In this document: one piece after another, positions 62,087-64,000 of the stretch
Layout of the letters: each line of letters opens with the position of its first letter
How positions within the stretch are numbered: the first letter of the stretch is position 1
NCBI GenBank assembly: GCA_016185145.1
Contig: JACPOB010000063.1
Location: 58,508-122,507, forward strand
Length of the DNA: 64,000 bases
Source of the DNA: Rhodospirillales bacterium
GTDB lineage: Bacteria; Pseudomonadota; Alphaproteobacteria; Reyranellales; Reyranellaceae
Direction: 5' to 3'
Made by a program: the position numbers and the translations under genes
The notes under the pieces: model-generated
What the model saw: only the letters and a program-made list of their open reading frames with translations
Told to the model about the DNA's origin: nothing
The model's database searches: none

Positions 62087-63616
62087 TTACTGACTTGGCT
62101 GCCGCTGCGGCTTCGACGGCTTGCACACCATGCGCTGCGCCGGGTTGGTCGGCTCGTCGCGATTCCACCAGCCACCGCCCAGTGCCTGGAACAGTGCCGC
62201 CGTATCCATCAGGCGATTGGCCTGCGCCTGGATGCGCGCCAGTAACGCCTGCTGGTAGGTGAGCTCGGCGATCAGCACGATGACGTAGGTCGTGTCGCCG
62301 ACGTCGAGCCGGCGACGCGCGATGGTCCGGCTGGTCGCCGCGGCCTGCTCGGCGGCGACGGTCGCCTTCAGCGCCAGCGCGTCGTACTCGAGGGCGCGCA
62401 ACGTATCGGCGACATTGCGGAAGGCGGTGAGGACCGCCGACTGGTATTGCGCCTGGGCCTGCTCGAGCGAGTACCGCGCCGCCCGCTTCTTGGCCTGCAG
62501 CGCGCCGCCGTCGAGCAGCGTCTGCATGAAGCCGGCGCTGGCGATGGTGTTGGCCGGGCCGACGGCCGGGCTGAACAGCGAGCCCAAGGTCAGGGCCTGC
62601 GAGCCGACGACTGCCGACAGGTTGATCTGCGGCCACTGCGCGGCCACCGCCACGCCGACCTGGGCCGCCGCCGAATGGACGTTGGCTTCGGCGGCGCGGA
62701 CGTCGGGCCGCTGCTCGACCAGCCGGGCCGGCAGGCTGAGCGGCAGGTCGGACGGCAGCTTCAGATCGTTGAGCTGGAAGTTCTCGGCCAGCGCCGTGCT
62801 GGTGAAGCTGCCGGTCAGCGCGGCAAGCAGATTGCGTTGCAGCGCCAGCGCCTTCTGCAGGGGCGGCAGCGTCGCCTCCGCCTGTGCGAGCGCTGCCTCC
62901 TGGGTGGCGACGTCGGCGCCGGAGATGGCGCCCAAACCGGCCTGGCCCTGCAGGATGCCGAGCGTCTCGCGGTGGGCGGCGATGATCCGCTGGGTCGCGG
63001 CGACTTGGGCGCGCAGCGAGGCTTCGGTGATCGCCGCCACGACCACGTTGGACGCGAGCGTGAGATAGGCCGCCTCGAGCAGGAAGCACTGCGCTTCGGT
63101 CTGCGCCTCGGCCGATTCGATGCCGCGCCGTATGCCGCCCCAGACATCGAGCGAGTAGGTGATATTGAGCAACGCCGTGAACAGGCCGAACACGAAGTTG
63201 CCGTCGGCGGTCCCACCTGACAGGACGCTGGGCGCCTGCGTCTGGGAAGCCGTGCCCGCCAGGCCCACGGTCGGGAACAGGGTCGCGCGCTGGGCGCGCG
63301 CGGTCTGTTGCGACACCTTGAGCGCCGCGATGGCCGACTTGATGTCGGGATTGGCCTTGAGCGAGCGGTCGATCAGCCCGTTGAGCTGCTGCGACTGGAA
63401 GACCGTCCACCATTGATTCGGGATGTCGAGATCCTGCACCACGCGCTGGGCCTCGCCGCCCGGGATGCCGGCCGAGACGAGGTTCAGGGTGCCGCCTTCG
63501 TCGGGCAGGTAGCGATCGGTCGGCGGCGGCTCGGGCTTCTTGAAGTCCGGGCCGACCATGCAGCCGCCGAGCGACGCCGCCAAAGCGAGACAGGCGGCAA
63601 GCCGTGCGCGAGCCAT
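62087..63616 (-). CDS. NodT-family outer-membrane efflux lipoprotein
   Basis: 509 residues. Lipoprotein signal ARLAACLALAASLGGCMVG with lipobox LGGC, then the OprM/NodT start PDFKKPEPP and two OEP repeats (LIDRSLKANPDIKSAIAALK; VEQRPDVRAAEANVHSAAAQ). Forms the outer-membrane channel of a tripartite pump. Its ATG overlaps the stop of the upstream RND gene (TGATG), so it belongs with that pump; the disrupted RND gene follows 77 bases downstream. Confidence 0.95.
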   Translation of the reverse strand: MARARLAACLALAASLGGCMVGPDFKKPEPPPTDRYLPDEGGTLNLVSAGIPGGEAQRVVQDLDIPNQWWTVFQSQQLNGLIDRSLKANPDIKSAIAALKVSQQTARAQRATLFPTVGLAGTASQTQAPSVLSGGTADGNFVFGLFTALLNITYSLDVWGGIRRGIESAEAQTEAQCFLLEAAYLTLASNVVVAAITEASLRAQVAATQRIIAAHRETLGILQGQAGLGAISGADVATQEAALAQAEATLPPLQKALALQRNLLAALTGSFTSTALAENFQLNDLKLPSDLPLSLPARLVEQRPDVRAAEANVHSAAAQVGVAVAAQWPQINLSAVVGSQALTLGSLFSPAVGPANTIASAGFMQTLLDGGALQAKKRAARYSLEQAQAQYQSAVLTAFRNVADTLRALEYDALALKATVAAEQAAATSRTIARRRLDVGDTTYVIVLIAELTYQQALLARIQAQANRLMDTAALFQALGGGWWNRDEPTNPAQRMVCKPSKPQRQPSQ

Positions 63617-64000
63617 CAGTGCGCCTCCGCGACGCCGGCAGCTGGCACCGTCCGCTGCGCCGTGCGGCGCGAGAACAGGCCGATCGCCGCGGGCAGCACC
63701 GTGAGGAACAGCAGCGGTGCCAAAAGCGTGCCGCCGACCACGACGACGGCGAGCGGCCGCTGCACCTGGCTGCCGATCGCCGTCGAGAAGGCGGCGGGCA
63801 GCAAGCCGACGCAGGCCGCTGCGCAGGTCATCAGCACGGGCCGCATCTGCACCGTGCAGGTCTCGACCAGGGCGTTCTCCGGCGTGCGGCCGGCATCGAT
63901 CAGCCGGTTGTAGCAGCCCAGCACCATGATGCCGTTCATGGCGGCGATGCCGAACAGGGCGACGAAGCCGATGGCGGCAGAGATGCTGAACGGCATGCCG
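63616..64000 (-). CDS. CzcA-type RND efflux pump, C-terminal part (runs off the window)
   Basis: The visible 128 residues are the last membrane helices (PFSISAAIGFVALFGIAAMN, TCTVQMRPVLMTCAAACVGL, IGSQVQRPLAVVVVGGTLLA). Nearly identical over this stretch, at both protein and DNA level, to the end of the disrupted RND gene at 58934, so the two are recent paralogues. The rest lies right of the window. Confidence 0.92.
   Translation of the reverse strand, partial: GMPFSISAAIGFVALFGIAAMNGIMVLGCYNRLIDAGRTPENALVETCTVQMRPVLMTCAAACVGLLPAAFSTAIGSQVQRPLAVVVVGGTLLAPLLFLTVLPAAIGLFSRRTAQRTVPAAGVAEAH

Overview
The window is a GC-rich chromosomal segment of an alphaproteobacterium. Evidence for this is the order hrcA / rph-rdgB-hemW, a Tim44-like (TimA) gene next to mltA, a complete system I cytochrome c maturation locus, an EcfG-type stress promoter (GGAAC-N16-CGTT), and families of palindromic intergenic repeats of the kind common in large rhizobial and Rhodospirillales genomes. 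A closer assignment (for example Reyranella-like) is only an impression. I see no rRNA, tRNA, CRISPR array, integrase or phage gene.

Layout. 1-6.3 kb: end of an EamA transporter, cupin, GST, Ldh-type dehydrogenase, then a MscS channel plus an alpha/beta hydrolase. 6.3-10.6 kb: a composite palindromic repeat, then a minus-strand set made of a thioredoxin-fusion protein, a UGSC-family SELENOPROTEIN whose in-frame TGA (6732-6734) is followed by a bacterial SECIS-like hairpin, a MetX-like hydrolase and a fatty acid desaturase. 10.7-20.5 kb: small and uncharacterised genes (one behind an EcfG promoter), a patatin phospholipase, a kinase-like phosphotransferase, a haloperoxidase-like hydrolase, hemolysin III, a NYN-LOTUS protein and a cyclase-like TPR protein. 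20.6-28.5 kb: ccmABC and ccmDEFGHI on the minus strand, split between ccmC and ccmD by a plus-strand ParDE/RelBE-type toxin-antitoxin pair. 28.5-28.64 kb: a candidate three-hairpin, C-rich-loop small RNA. 28.8-39.66 kb: a tightly packed minus-strand run of ten genes combining four glycosyltransferases, a histidine phosphatase, a polysaccharide deacetylase, a membrane protein and an Opp/Dpp-type ABC importer without its binding protein. 39.8-43.0 kb: an unusual ABC protein with a degenerate, internally expanded ATPase domain, followed by a cyclic-nucleotide-binding protein. 43-48.4 kb: methyltransferase, GlsB, xth, zinc metallopeptidase, enolase-superfamily enzyme, FAH hydrolase and L,D-transpeptidase. 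48.4-58.7 kb: hrcA, rph-rdgB-hemW-SBP, hspQ, an MBL hydrolase-methyltransferase-adenylate cyclase operon, timA and mltA. 58.9-64 kb: two CzcA-like RND pump genes flanking a NodT-family outer-membrane lipoprotein; the downstream pump is broken by a deletion/frameshift in TM4.

Several repeat families recur at gene borders: A (CTCACCCTGAGGAGC / GTCTCGAAGGGTG), C (CTCTCCCCC / GGGTGAGGGGG), D (TCTTCCGGACCGCG plus TCATGA) and E (CGAGCGGAGCGAGGGA). Some D elements supply start or stop codons, and an E element encodes the first residues of CcmH. The most striking items are the selenoprotein with its recoding signal, the candidate sRNA, the expanded ABC ATPase and the toxin-antitoxin insertion into the ccm locus.
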